Source: Saprospiraceae bacterium
Lineage (GTDB): Bacteria > Bacteroidota > Bacteroidia > Chitinophagales > Saprospiraceae
Direction of reading: 5' to 3'
DNA: 64,000 nucleotides
Assembly: GCA_027488135.1 (NCBI GenBank)
Contig: JAIYCH010000104.1
Location: 22,801 to 86,800 of the forward strand
How positions within the stretch are numbered: position 1 is the stretch's first letter; every line of letters starts with the position of its first letter. The notes under the pieces were generated by a model. It saw only the letters and a program-made list of their open reading frames with translations. It did no database searches and was not told the origin of the DNA. Positions 19,622-28,124 of the stretch are shown piece after piece. The translations under genes and the position numbers were made by a program.

Positions 19622-19777
19622 ATGAAACGTACTTACCAACCATCAAAACGCAAACGCGTAAATAAACATGGATTTCGTTCCCGTATGAGTTCTAAAAATG
19701 GACGCCGGGTACTTGCTAACCGTCGTGCAAAAGGTCGTCACAAGCTGACTGTTTCTGACGATACACATACTAAATAA
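19622..19777 (+). CDS. rpmH: 50S ribosomal protein L34
   Basis: Hand translation from the ATG at 19622 gives 51 residues beginning [18 protein letters not shown] and continuing with the L34 pattern [28 protein letters not shown]. The family is 44-52 aa and strongly basic. It has its own promoter and two hairpins downstream. In most bacteria rpmH lies directly before rnpA; here rnpA is about 37 kb away at 56454. Confidence 0.97.
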   Translation: MKRTYQPSKRKRVNKHGFRSRMSSKNGRRVLANRRAKGRHKLTVSDDTHTK

Positions 19778-19796
19778 TCCTTTTTATATTTGACAT

Positions 19797-19849
19797 AGAT
19801 AGATAAAGTCACACCTAACCTTTCAAGGTAATGATGACTTTATTTATCT
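19797..19849. repeat. 15 bp stem-loop downstream of rpmH
   Basis: Bases 19797-19811 pair with 19835-19849 over 15 positions with one G-T wobble. The loop (19812-19834) holds a further short stem (ACCTT at 19818-19822 with AAGGT at 19825-19829). No T-tract follows directly, so it may protect the rpmH transcript 3' end rather than terminate it. Confidence 0.65.
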
Positions 19850-19867
19850 GCGCAAATGCTCGTTTGC

Positions 19868-19920
19868 TATAAAAGCATATCAAAATTTTTTTTAAAAATA
19901 AATTTTAATATGCTTTTATA
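19868..19920. terminator. Strong bidirectional terminator-like hairpin
   Basis: Bases 19868-19880 pair perfectly with 19908-19920 (13 bp). After one mismatch (19881/19907) the stem continues for 7 bp (19882-19888 with 19900-19906), leaving an 11 base loop. The right side runs into TTTTG. It lies between convergent rpmH and the TPR gene, so it can end transcription from both sides. Confidence 0.75.
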
Positions 19921-19945
19921 TTTTGTAAAGAAAACTTTTGGACTG

Positions 19946-21760
19946 CTATTGTATTTTGTCCCCACGTAATAACCTGTACCTTTTTCTGGCTTCAACAGCA
20001 TATAAACTATCTGTGTATTCTATGAATATACGCTCATAGCACGCGCGCGCCTTTTCCTTGTCTATCACTTTACTTTCGTATAGTTCTCCTAAGGCAAATA
20101 AGGCATTATCTATTCTAATGCTTTCTGGGTCTGATGCTATCGTCTTTTCATAAAAAGTAATAGCTTCAGCAAATTTTTTCTCTTTCCTGAAAATATTCCC
20201 TTTCAAATACCAGATATCGTCCACCAAACTATGGTCTGGATAAGTTCTGAGTATGTTATCTAAAACAGAAAAAGCTTCTTTTGTTTGATTTTGAAAACTG
20301 AGTAGTTCAGCTTTTGCATAATTTTTCAGGGGCTCCGGTGTGGTATCAAGTCCTAAATTATCTAATATAAAAACAGATAAATCTAATGCGTCATTAGCAA
20401 TAAATTTTGACGTTGAGGCCTTTAGTACATCAAACTGAGATTGAGCCCAGGTAAAATCACCTGTATAGTATGACAACCTGGCATTTCTGAACCGAGCATC
20501 CTGCCCTAATAAATCATCTTGAAAAGCCTTATCAACTTGAGAATATAAAAGGGTTGCCTCCCATATTTCACCGTTCATCAATTGATAATCTCCTAATACA
20601 AGTTTTGCTGATGCTTGAATGCGAGGATTTAGCGATGGAAAGCTGATGACCTCTGTTAATAATTCGATCGCTTTATTTAAATCATTTAAGTAATAGGCTT
20701 CTAATTCAGCCAGATCAATGAGAACGGTAGCTGTATTTCTATTTCTACCCAATTCATTAATAAAGGACATATACTTTGATTTAAGATCTGCCACGAAAGC
20801 CGTTGAAAGATTAGATTCTTCGACCAGCTTATTCCTCCTACAACGCAAACCCTCAATTTTAGCCTCCAGATAGAAGCCGGAGTTCACCCCTTTCACCTCA
20901 ACGATATAATCAAATGCTTCAATCGCTGTATTATAGTCATTTTCATTTGCCGCCATATTTGCAAATTGAAATAGGCGGGTACCATTTTCCTTTAACTTTC
21001 TATCTAACGCTTTCACCTGACGGAAAGCACCTGAAAAATCCTTTTCCTGTAAAAGCAACCAGATAAGTAATTCAGGGTACACGACAGCATCGGGTTCTAT
21101 TTGAATGCGTTCGTAAATTTGCTTTTTAAGCTCCTTATAATCCTCCTTTAACAAATACCGTTGAAAAATCATTTGAATATTATCCATTCTATCCGCTTGA
21201 CTGGATACAACATTCAAGTATTGATTAATCATTTTAGCACCGTCGCCTTTTCTCCTGAATAAGTCCGCCAGATAGTATGAAAAAACCAGATTATCATTTA
21301 GCATGATGGCCCCTTTTTCGTACGTTTTGATAGCCCAATCCAATTGATTTAAGTTGGTGAAGGTATTTCCAATCCGAACGATAAAAAAGCGTTCAGGACT
21401 CATTCTATTGATGGCTAACTGAAATTGTTGTGCAGCGGCGGCGGCATCATCCAGTTTATCATAGACCTGCCCGAGGGAGATATTAAAAATAGGATCAGAG
21501 GTTTTCTTTTTTAATTCTTTGACTAACACCTTTTCAGCCTCTGTATATCTTTTCAATTGAAACAAACAATCCACATACCTTTCCATAAAATAGGTATTTC
21601 CCTGTGTTGTTTCTACCAATTTCTTGAAAAGAATCAGCGCTCTTTCATAATCACCATCGGCAAAATATTGTTGAGCTAACTTTTGATCTTGACCAAACGA
21701 AGTGAGAGGAACGGCCAATAAAGCGAGCAGCAGACTGAACAAAATTAATTTTTGTGGCAT
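19946..21760 (-). CDS. Periplasmic TPR-repeat protein
   Basis: A 604 aa protein with a signal peptide (MPQKLILFSLLLALLAVPLTSFGQ). The mature part is mostly tetratricopeptide repeats: ADGDYERALILFKKLV near residue 35, FQLKRYTEAEKVL, SLGQVYDKLDDAAAAAQQF, LADLFRRKGDGAKMI, and a C-terminal set around KEKKFAEAITFYEKTIASDP. Such proteins act as scaffolds in envelope complexes; the partner is not identifiable. The upstream tonB gene is separated by a terminator, so it probably has its own promoter. Confidence 0.85.
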   Translation of the reverse strand: MPQKLILFSLLLALLAVPLTSFGQDQKLAQQYFADGDYERALILFKKLVETTQGNTYFMERYVDCLFQLKRYTEAEKVLVKELKKKTSDPIFNISLGQVYDKLDDAAAAAQQFQLAINRMSPERFFIVRIGNTFTNLNQLDWAIKTYEKGAIMLNDNLVFSYYLADLFRRKGDGAKMINQYLNVVSSQADRMDNIQMIFQRYLLKEDYKELKKQIYERIQIEPDAVVYPELLIWLLLQEKDFSGAFRQVKALDRKLKENGTRLFQFANMAANENDYNTAIEAFDYIVEVKGVNSGFYLEAKIEGLRCRRNKLVEESNLSTAFVADLKSKYMSFINELGRNRNTATVLIDLAELEAYYLNDLNKAIELLTEVISFPSLNPRIQASAKLVLGDYQLMNGEIWEATLLYSQVDKAFQDDLLGQDARFRNARLSYYTGDFTWAQSQFDVLKASTSKFIANDALDLSVFILDNLGLDTTPEPLKNYAKAELLSFQNQTKEAFSVLDNILRTYPDHSLVDDIWYLKGNIFRKEKKFAEAITFYEKTIASDPESIRIDNALFALGELYESKVIDKEKARACYERIFIEYTDSLYAVEARKRYRLLRGDKIQ

Positions 21761-21823
21761 GGTAAGGAATTAATCGACTTAAAATAAGAAAACGCAATAG
21801 AGATAAACATGTTTTATAAAAAC

Positions 21824-21861
21824 AAAAATGGTTGTTTTACCTAAGCAAAACAACCATTTTT
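21824..21861 (-). terminator. Intrinsic terminator of the tonB-like gene
   Basis: Bases 21824-21838 pair perfectly with 21847-21861 (15 bp, 8 base loop). Read on the minus strand, the stem ends in a T-rich tract, 22 bp past the tonB stop codon. It separates tonB from the TPR gene. Confidence 0.8.
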
Positions 21862-21882
21862 AACTTCAATAAAGGATAAAGA

Positions 21883-22794
21883 TTACTGAAGTTTAAATCT
21901 TACTGGAAGACGGAACTGAACTTTTACCGGTCTTCCTCTTTGGCGACCAGGTGTCCATTTAATTCCAGACTCATTCATGGTATTCACCACACGAGATGCT
22001 TCCTCACCGCAGCCACCGCCAATTTCCTTAAGAACAGAAACGTCCTTAACTGTGCCGTCTTTATCAACGACAAATTGAACTACAGCGGTGCCTTCGATAC
22101 CATTTTCTCTGGCAATAACAGGGTACTTAAGATTTTTGAAAACGAATTCAAACACTTTTCTGTCTGAACATTTTTTCTTGTCTTCTTTTGTTTTTTCTGT
22201 ATCACAACCAGGGAAAAGCGGCATATCCTCAACAACCATGAAGATTTCTTCATCTTCCTTTGGAGGAGGAGGTGGCGGAGGTGGTGGCGGAGGAGGTGCT
22301 TTGACAACAACGGGTGCCTCAACAACTTCGTTTGCCTCTACCGACTGATCGACAAAGTCTGGTTCATTTTCTTCCAGAACAGTCTCATCGGGAACTTCCT
22401 GAATCACTGGTGGTGGTGGAGGTGGAGGCGGAGGTGGTGGTTCAGCAGTACGTGGAGGTTCCATCTCGATGTCTTCTTCGATCATGACGAAATTATCTCC
22501 ACCGGCTACCTTCTCAGCATATTCCGTTAGACCCAAAGCCAAAACAGTGATACCAAGAGCTACAACTAAGCCATAGTTAAAAAAGGACCCACTCATCTTG
22601 AACACATCCGCTTCATCAAATTTAGCGCGGTTCGACGAGGTTCCTTTCCCAGCTAGCTTGCTGTACTTTTCTTTCAATGTACCCTCATTCAACTTAGACA
22701 TTAAAAAACGTGCTACAAATACGATACACACAGTGAGTAAAGTAAATGCTAAGAGTGAATAAAAGACCATTGTACCTGATACTTCAATAGCCAT
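21883..22794 (-). CDS. TonB-family energy transducer
   Basis: A 303 aa inner-membrane protein with a C-terminal TonB domain (KYPVIARENGIEGTAVVQF, then WTPGRQRGRPVKVQFRLPV). Two hydrophobic segments lie near residues 8-32 and 70-90. Two polyproline runs of about 11-12 residues (near 120 and 170) form the periplasm-spanning linker. TonB couples the proton motive force to outer-membrane receptors such as the two found in this window. No exbB/exbD is adjacent. Confidence 0.9.
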   Translation of the reverse strand: MAIEVSGTMVFYSLLAFTLLTVCIVFVARFLMSKLNEGTLKEKYSKLAGKGTSSNRAKFDEADVFKMSGSFFNYGLVVALGITVLALGLTEYAEKVAGGDNFVMIEEDIEMEPPRTAEPPPPPPPPPPPVIQEVPDETVLEENEPDFVDQSVEANEVVEAPVVVKAPPPPPPPPPPPPKEDEEIFMVVEDMPLFPGCDTEKTKEDKKKCSDRKVFEFVFKNLKYPVIARENGIEGTAVVQFVVDKDGTVKDVSVLKEIGGGCGEEASRVVNTMNESGIKWTPGRQRGRPVKVQFRLPVRFKLQ

Positions 22795-22893
22795 ACTAAC
22801 AAATTTAAGACGGTAAAAAATTATTTATTCCTAGGAATAGTTTAAAGATAGATGAACATTTTTAAAAAAAAGGTGTATTCAAAAAAAAAATAA

Positions 22894-23286
22894 TTAATGC
22901 ACCAATTTTTGATAGTCCGCAGCACTTAAAAGTTCTTCCAATTCTTCGGGATTTGTCATCTCTATTTTAATAATCCATCCTGACTCATAAGGGTCCTGAT
23001 TTACCAGTGCCGGATTATCCCCATTACTTGAATCGAGGTCGGTATTAAACTCAAGTACCTTCCCACTTACAGGCATAAAGAGATCAGACGTAGTTTTCAC
23101 GGCTTCTACCGTACCAAAAATAGCCTCTTTTTCGAGGGTATCTCCTACTGATTCTACTTCGACATAAACTATATCGCCCAACTCACTTTGTGCGAAATCA
23201 GTAATACCTATCATGGCTATATTATCTTCTACACGTATCCACTCATGTTCCCGTGTATAATACAAATCATCAGGATATGCTATCAT
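22894..23286 (-). CDS. gcvH: Glycine cleavage system H protein
   Basis: GcvH (130 aa) carries the lipoyl-bound methylamine intermediate between the P, T and L proteins of the glycine cleavage system. The lipoylated lysine lies in [16 protein letters not shown], and the start [13 protein letters not shown] is typical. It is 27 bp from citrate synthase on the same strand. gcvP and gcvT are not in the window. Confidence 0.96.
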   Translation of the reverse strand: MIAYPDDLYYTREHEWIRVEDNIAMIGITDFAQSELGDIVYVEVESVGDTLEKEAIFGTVEAVKTTSDLFMPVSGKVLEFNTDLDSSNGDNPALVNQDPYESGWIIKIEMTNPEELEELLSAADYQKLVH

Positions 23287-23312
23287 TTTTACTATGGTTT
23301 GTTAATTATTAA

Positions 23313-24620
23313 TTACTTTTTCGCTAAAAACTCTTGTACCCATTCTGTAGTGATCGATTTAGGTCTTTCCAATGGGAAATTCAGTGCTCTAGACCAACAA
23401 AGGGCAGCCAAAACGCCAATAGCTCTGGAAACACCAAACAAAACGGTGTAGAATCCATGTTCTTTTAATCCATAATGAACTAACAAAGCACCCGAATGAG
23501 CATCTACGTTAGGCCATGGATTCTTTATTTTACCTAAACTTTCCAATATGGGAGGTACCACGCGATAAATTTTCCACACCACGTTTACGAGAGGATCATT
23601 TGTAATATTCCTTTGAGCAAACTCCATTTGGGCAATGAATCTTGGATCTGGTTTCCTTAATACGGCATGACCATAACCTGGAACGACCTGACCCGAAGCC
23701 AATGTCTTTTTTACATAGGCAATAATTTCTTCCTCCGTAGGTTCTTCCGTCCCCAGCTCCTTAAGCATATCCAGAATCCAGCCGATAACTTCCTGATTGG
23801 CCAGACCGTGAAGGGGGCCTGCCAATGCGTTCATTCCTGCTGCGAGAGATAAATAAGGGTCGCTCAAGGTGCTGCCAACCAAATGCGTAGTGTGAGCGGA
23901 AGCATTACCTCCTTCATGATCGGCATGAATAGTGAGGTATAATCTCATTAAAGACTTAAAAGCTGGGTCTTCAATGCCCAGTTGATGGGCAAAACTACCC
24001 GCCCAATCAAGCTTAGTGTCGGGAAGTATATAATCACCACCATGATAATTTTTTCTATATATATATGCGGCAATCTGCGGGACACAAGCAATCAGATTCA
24101 TCGTGTCTTCGTAAACGGCATCCCAATATTCATCTTTGCGCATGCCTTCATCATAGCGCCTCGCAAAAATACTTTCAGTTTGAAGGGCCGTAATACCAAT
24201 TGAAAATTGGGTCATCGCATGCGTTTCGGATGGCAGAGCATCCAGCACTTTAAATACGTGATCTGGTACGACCGCTCTTTTTCGCCACTCCTCGCAAAGC
24301 CATTCAACGGAAGAAATATCAGGAATTTCACCCGTAAGTAAAAGCCAGAAAAGACCTTCGGGCATAGGCTCAGTGCCATTTTCGCCTTTTGGTAATTTTT
24401 CCCGTAATTCTGTAATACTGAAGCCTCTAAAGCGAATTCCTTCAATAGGATCGAGCAAAGAAGGCTCCCATATCATTGATATAATCCCTCTAGCCCCGCC
24501 ATATACCTGACTTAGTGTTACTTCATCAACCTTTTCTTCGCCGTGATTACTTAGGATGGTTTTTATTTCTCCCCGAAGTGCCGTGGCTTTTTCGAAGAAT
24601 TTTTGTTTCAAGGTATCCAT
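23313..24620 (-). CDS. gltA: Citrate synthase, eukaryotic-type
   Basis: A 435 aa enzyme that condenses oxaloacetate and acetyl-CoA to citrate, entering the TCA cycle. The catalytic histidines lie in HADHEGGNASAH and in GYGHAVLRKPDPR; GPLHGLANQEV is also conserved. The start (LRGEIKTILSNHGEEKVDEV, GGARGI) resembles mitochondrial-type citrate synthase, as is usual in Bacteroidota. It is the upstream gene of the gcvH pair. Confidence 0.95.
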   Translation of the reverse strand: MDTLKQKFFEKATALRGEIKTILSNHGEEKVDEVTLSQVYGGARGIISMIWEPSLLDPIEGIRFRGFSITELREKLPKGENGTEPMPEGLFWLLLTGEIPDISSVEWLCEEWRKRAVVPDHVFKVLDALPSETHAMTQFSIGITALQTESIFARRYDEGMRKDEYWDAVYEDTMNLIACVPQIAAYIYRKNYHGGDYILPDTKLDWAGSFAHQLGIEDPAFKSLMRLYLTIHADHEGGNASAHTTHLVGSTLSDPYLSLAAGMNALAGPLHGLANQEVIGWILDMLKELGTEEPTEEEIIAYVKKTLASGQVVPGYGHAVLRKPDPRFIAQMEFAQRNITNDPLVNVVWKIYRVVPPILESLGKIKNPWPNVDAHSGALLVHYGLKEHGFYTVLFGVSRAIGVLAALCWSRALNFPLERPKSITTEWVQEFLAKK

Positions 24621-24706
24621 TAAAATTCAGTTAGGTTCTTTTTGCGATAAATGTACCAAATTCCCCTTACATTTGGGATATTAAAATAAAATAAACACAC
24701 TAAAAA

Positions 24707-25291
24707 ATGGTTGTTATTGGAGATATTTTAGTCAGTGACGAAGTTGTTTCAGAAAAATTTGTCTGTAACCTAAATGCATGCAAGGGAGCCTGCTGTTGGG
24801 AAGGCGATTTTGGTGCCCCCATTTCGGAAGCTGAAAAGCAGATTCTCGATGATATCTACCTCTCTATTAAGCCTTTTTTAAGTGTTGAAGGTCAAGAAGT
24901 TCTTGAAAAAAAAGGAAAATATACGTACTACAAACAGGTAGATGAATGGGGTACGCCACTATTGAATAATGCTGCTTGTGCCTATTTAACTTACAGCGAA
25001 TTGGGTATTGCCCAATGTGGTATCGAAAAAGCTTATCTGGCAGGAGCAACGCATTTTATAAAACCCATTTCGTGCCATCTTTATCCTATCAGAGTGAAAA
25101 ATGAAATAGCTGGCTATGAATGGTTAAATTACGAGAAATGGAACATTTGTAGCGCCGCTTGCTCCCTTGGCAAGGACCTTAAAATACCCGTTTTCCAATT
25201 TGTTAAAGAGGCGCTCATTAGAAAATATGGCGCTGCTTTTTATGAAGAATTAGACGCTTATTATCAAATTCACTTTAGTAACCCCTCCTAA
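24707..25291 (+). CDS. DUF3109 cysteine-rich protein
   Basis: A 194 aa protein with the DUF3109 cysteine pattern: CNLNACKGACCWEGDFGAP near residue 23, CGIEKAY, SCHLYPIRVK and CSAACSLG. The cysteines suggest a metal or Fe-S site, but the function is not established. The ATG at 24707 is divergent from citrate synthase by 86 bp. It is a single-gene unit. Confidence 0.88.
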   Translation: MVVIGDILVSDEVVSEKFVCNLNACKGACCWEGDFGAPISEAEKQILDDIYLSIKPFLSVEGQEVLEKKGKYTYYKQVDEWGTPLLNNAACAYLTYSELGIAQCGIEKAYLAGATHFIKPISCHLYPIRVKNEIAGYEWLNYEKWNICSAACSLGKDLKIPVFQFVKEALIRKYGAAFYEELDAYYQIHFSNPS

Positions 25292-25328
25292 TAAATCAAT
25301 TACTTAGAAATTGTATAACTACAGATAA

Positions 25329-26726
25329 CTATTTTGACAATTGGCCCGATGTCCATAATAAAGTGTAATAGCTTTTTAACCAATCACCTTTTATCTTTAT
25401 GTATTTCATCGCTATCTCAAGATTCTTTTGTTCTCTGGTATTTAATAGAAAAACAGAACTTTCTCCTGCAGAAAACTTAATTTTTTCGGCGTCTAACAGC
25501 GCATTCAATTGATTCGTTTGATTTTGAAGATTCTTAACTTGGGCATCTAAAGTTTCGAAAGCACTAAAATATTGCTTTGCTTTAGTAATCCAATATTGGG
25601 TCTTGTCCATCGTTTTGTATTCCCATTCCTTCATTTTATTATCTATCAGCTGTAATTTACCGCGTTCCTTTCTATATAAAATGGGTATTCGTGCGCTTAA
25701 TCCAAGTTTGTAATTATTTTCTAATAAAAAATTATCCGATTTAACGTCAAACTCCTGATTAAAACTTGGCCCAGTGGCTAAAGCATTAAACTGGAGATTC
25801 AGATTGGGTTTAAATTGTTCTAAGACCCATTTCCTTTCCAGCTGATACTGATTTCCTGTTAGCCTCAAAATCAATAGATCCAGATTTCCGCTCAAGGTAT
25901 TCTGCACCCAGGTCTCTGAATCATTCTCTAATTTTGGATCCAATTCACTGGTAGCCAGGGGAAAATAATTTTCGGGATTAACCGGTTGGTCGTTTCTCCA
26001 TAAATAGTTTCCCATTTCCTGAGTAGCCAATGTATAATCAAGGGAAACTTCAAAAAGAGATGACTCTCTGGTTAAAACATTCACATAAACCTCTATGGTA
26101 TCTATGGTTGGCTTATCACCTGCTAAAAAACTGGTAACCATGTCTTTTAATCTATTCTTAGCCAGTATCAACGCTTGATTCTGCACATCTCTTTGCTGAT
26201 AAGCAACGTACCAATCCAGATATGCTTTAGCTGCATCTAACAAAACATCGTTTTCAACCTGCTCCAAACCTATTTTTTGAACGCTCATATTAAGTTCAGC
26301 TTCCCTTAAAATGAGCCTATATTCGTCGAAAAAAAGTCCTTGGAGTAAAGGAATATCCATACCGAGCAGCGCTTGACCATTTATTGGTCTTACATCGAGC
26401 GGATTTAAAAAATTACCAGAAGTGAAGTCATATCCCGCTTTAAATTTTAGTCCCCAACGGGTAGGAATGGTTAATTGATTTTCAGAAATAGTGTAGTAAT
26501 TTTTACCGTCAAACTTTTTTCTATCTATGCCGAAATTCAATGAAGGATCAAAATTTCCTCTGGCCATCAACAAAAGATTTTGAGATTGCAACCATCTTTG
26601 TTTTGCTTCTTTGATAGCAGGATGTTCCATCGCCACCCATTTCAGGTATTGATTCATAGAAAGAGGCTCTTGAGCCATTCCATTCACTCTAAAACAAATA
26701 AAGAATAAAAAAATTAACCTGCTCAT
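25329..26726 (-). CDS. TolC-family outer-membrane efflux protein
   Basis: A 465 aa protein with a signal peptide (ending near GMAQ) and long helical, coiled-coil-like segments typical of the TolC alpha-barrel. The outer-membrane efflux pattern shows in the N-terminal WVAMEHPAIKEAKQRW stretch and in the C-terminal LLDAEKIKFSAGESSVFLLNTREQKNLE, which is the family signature. Its ATG overlaps the HlyD gene stop by 4 bp, so translation is coupled. It forms the outer part of an exporter with the HlyD and ABC proteins. Confidence 0.9.
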   Translation of the reverse strand: MSRLIFLFFICFRVNGMAQEPLSMNQYLKWVAMEHPAIKEAKQRWLQSQNLLLMARGNFDPSLNFGIDRKKFDGKNYYTISENQLTIPTRWGLKFKAGYDFTSGNFLNPLDVRPINGQALLGMDIPLLQGLFFDEYRLILREAELNMSVQKIGLEQVENDVLLDAAKAYLDWYVAYQQRDVQNQALILAKNRLKDMVTSFLAGDKPTIDTIEVYVNVLTRESSLFEVSLDYTLATQEMGNYLWRNDQPVNPENYFPLATSELDPKLENDSETWVQNTLSGNLDLLILRLTGNQYQLERKWVLEQFKPNLNLQFNALATGPSFNQEFDVKSDNFLLENNYKLGLSARIPILYRKERGKLQLIDNKMKEWEYKTMDKTQYWITKAKQYFSAFETLDAQVKNLQNQTNQLNALLDAEKIKFSAGESSVFLLNTREQKNLEIAMKYIKIKGDWLKSYYTLLWTSGQLSK

Positions 26727-28105
26727 TTTATTGCTTTGAGTGGTGCTTTACCTTTAATTTTTTCTATTTTCTCACCTTCAATGCCTGAACCATAGAAATC
26801 AGGAGGGAATCCATTTAACTTTCTCCATATTTCGTACCACAAGGGCACATCGCCCAGGAGAGCAATACCTTGGGCTCCCGAACCCGGGCGCAGTTCTTTG
26901 GGCCATTTTTTCCTTTTTTCATCTGCTGCCACTATAATTCTGTATAGTCCATTATCTGAAATATCATTATCAATAGCAGCAATTTTTCCTTCAAACGTAC
27001 CGAATGAATTTCCTGGCCAGCCGGAGAAAACGATAGCTGGCCAACCATCAAAAACAAAGCGTACCTCTTGATTTTTTTCAATTAGAGGCAAATCCATAGG
27101 ACGTATATATAACGCAACAGCCAATGGAAAACTAGCTGGTAAGATGGTTAATACAGATTCATTTTCCTTTACAATCTCCCCTAAACCTGGCTTTAAAATT
27201 CTGGTAATGAAACAATCCTGGGGGGCTGTTATATAATAAAATCCATTTCTAATCTCATAATTGGATGCCTCACTTCTTAGTTTATCCAAATACGATTCTG
27301 TATCCATAATAGATGCGCGTGCCGCAGCAATATCAGAATTAATTTTACTTGTTTTTTGAATAAAATCATTTAAAATGACCTTTTCATCCACTTGTAAATT
27401 TATTTTTTCATTTCTGGAAATATTCAGTTTATTTTCAGCCGAATTCAACTTTGCTACCAGCTCTTGAATTTTAAATTTTTTCTCTTCTATCTCAGCTACT
27501 GATTTAATACCCTTTTCATTTAAAGAGACCGTTCTGTCAAATTGTATTTTAGCAATTTGCAAATCAAGTTTAACCCTATTTAAATCGATACTATCAGCAT
27601 CGATTTTCAGTACAATCTGATAAATTTTATTTTTTATTGTTTGTTGCTTTAGTAATACTTCACTTTCTATAGCCCGTTGAAAATCATTTAAGGCCTGAAT
27701 TTTAGAAAGATACTCCTGAATACTTCCCTCTTTATTTACCACCCTTGCCTTAGACCTTGAGACTAAATTCGGATCAAAATAATCGGATTTAACCTCTGAA
27801 AGGAACAAAATTGTATCTCCTTTATTTACCCGATCACCTTCTTTTACATACCATTGTTCAATTCTCCCTGAAATGGTAGCATCAATTGTTTGAGGTCTGT
27901 CGGAAGGATTAAGAGGAATTGTTTTACCCTCAGACTGAATGTTTTGCGTCCAAGGGAGAAATAAGAAAGAGATGCCAAAAACAATAAATGTCCAGGTCCA
28001 GACTCTAAAAAACAACTTAGCATTAGCCGTTTCCGTCTTCTTTAAAGAAGAGAACGGATAATTTATTGTTTCTTCAGGAAGTTTATTATTTGAAATGTTT
28101 AACAT
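26723..28105 (-). CDS. HlyD-family membrane fusion protein
   Basis: A 460 aa adaptor with one N-terminal transmembrane helix (about 33-52), a biotinyl-lipoyl-like domain (about 75-105, TISGRIEQWYVKEGDRVNKGDTILFL), a long helical hairpin (about 120-290) and a beta-barrel region. It links the inner-membrane ABC protein to the TolC-like protein. I chose the ATG at 28105 because the longer frame to 28207 would overlap the ABC gene and adds residues with no family match. Gap to the ABC gene is 19 bp. Confidence 0.9.
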   Translation of the reverse strand: MLNISNNKLPEETINYPFSSLKKTETANAKLFFRVWTWTFIVFGISFLFLPWTQNIQSEGKTIPLNPSDRPQTIDATISGRIEQWYVKEGDRVNKGDTILFLSEVKSDYFDPNLVSRSKARVVNKEGSIQEYLSKIQALNDFQRAIESEVLLKQQTIKNKIYQIVLKIDADSIDLNRVKLDLQIAKIQFDRTVSLNEKGIKSVAEIEEKKFKIQELVAKLNSAENKLNISRNEKINLQVDEKVILNDFIQKTSKINSDIAAARASIMDTESYLDKLRSEASNYEIRNGFYYITAPQDCFITRILKPGLGEIVKENESVLTILPASFPLAVALYIRPMDLPLIEKNQEVRFVFDGWPAIVFSGWPGNSFGTFEGKIAAIDNDISDNGLYRIIVAADEKRKKWPKELRPGSGAQGIALLGDVPLWYEIWRKLNGFPPDFYGSGIEGEKIEKIKGKAPLKAIK

Positions 28106-28124
28106 GGAGGTAGTTTCGTGAAAT

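Noticed and set aside
22088..22348. Glycine-rich plus-strand frame
   Set aside because: It is the antisense of the TonB polyproline linker.
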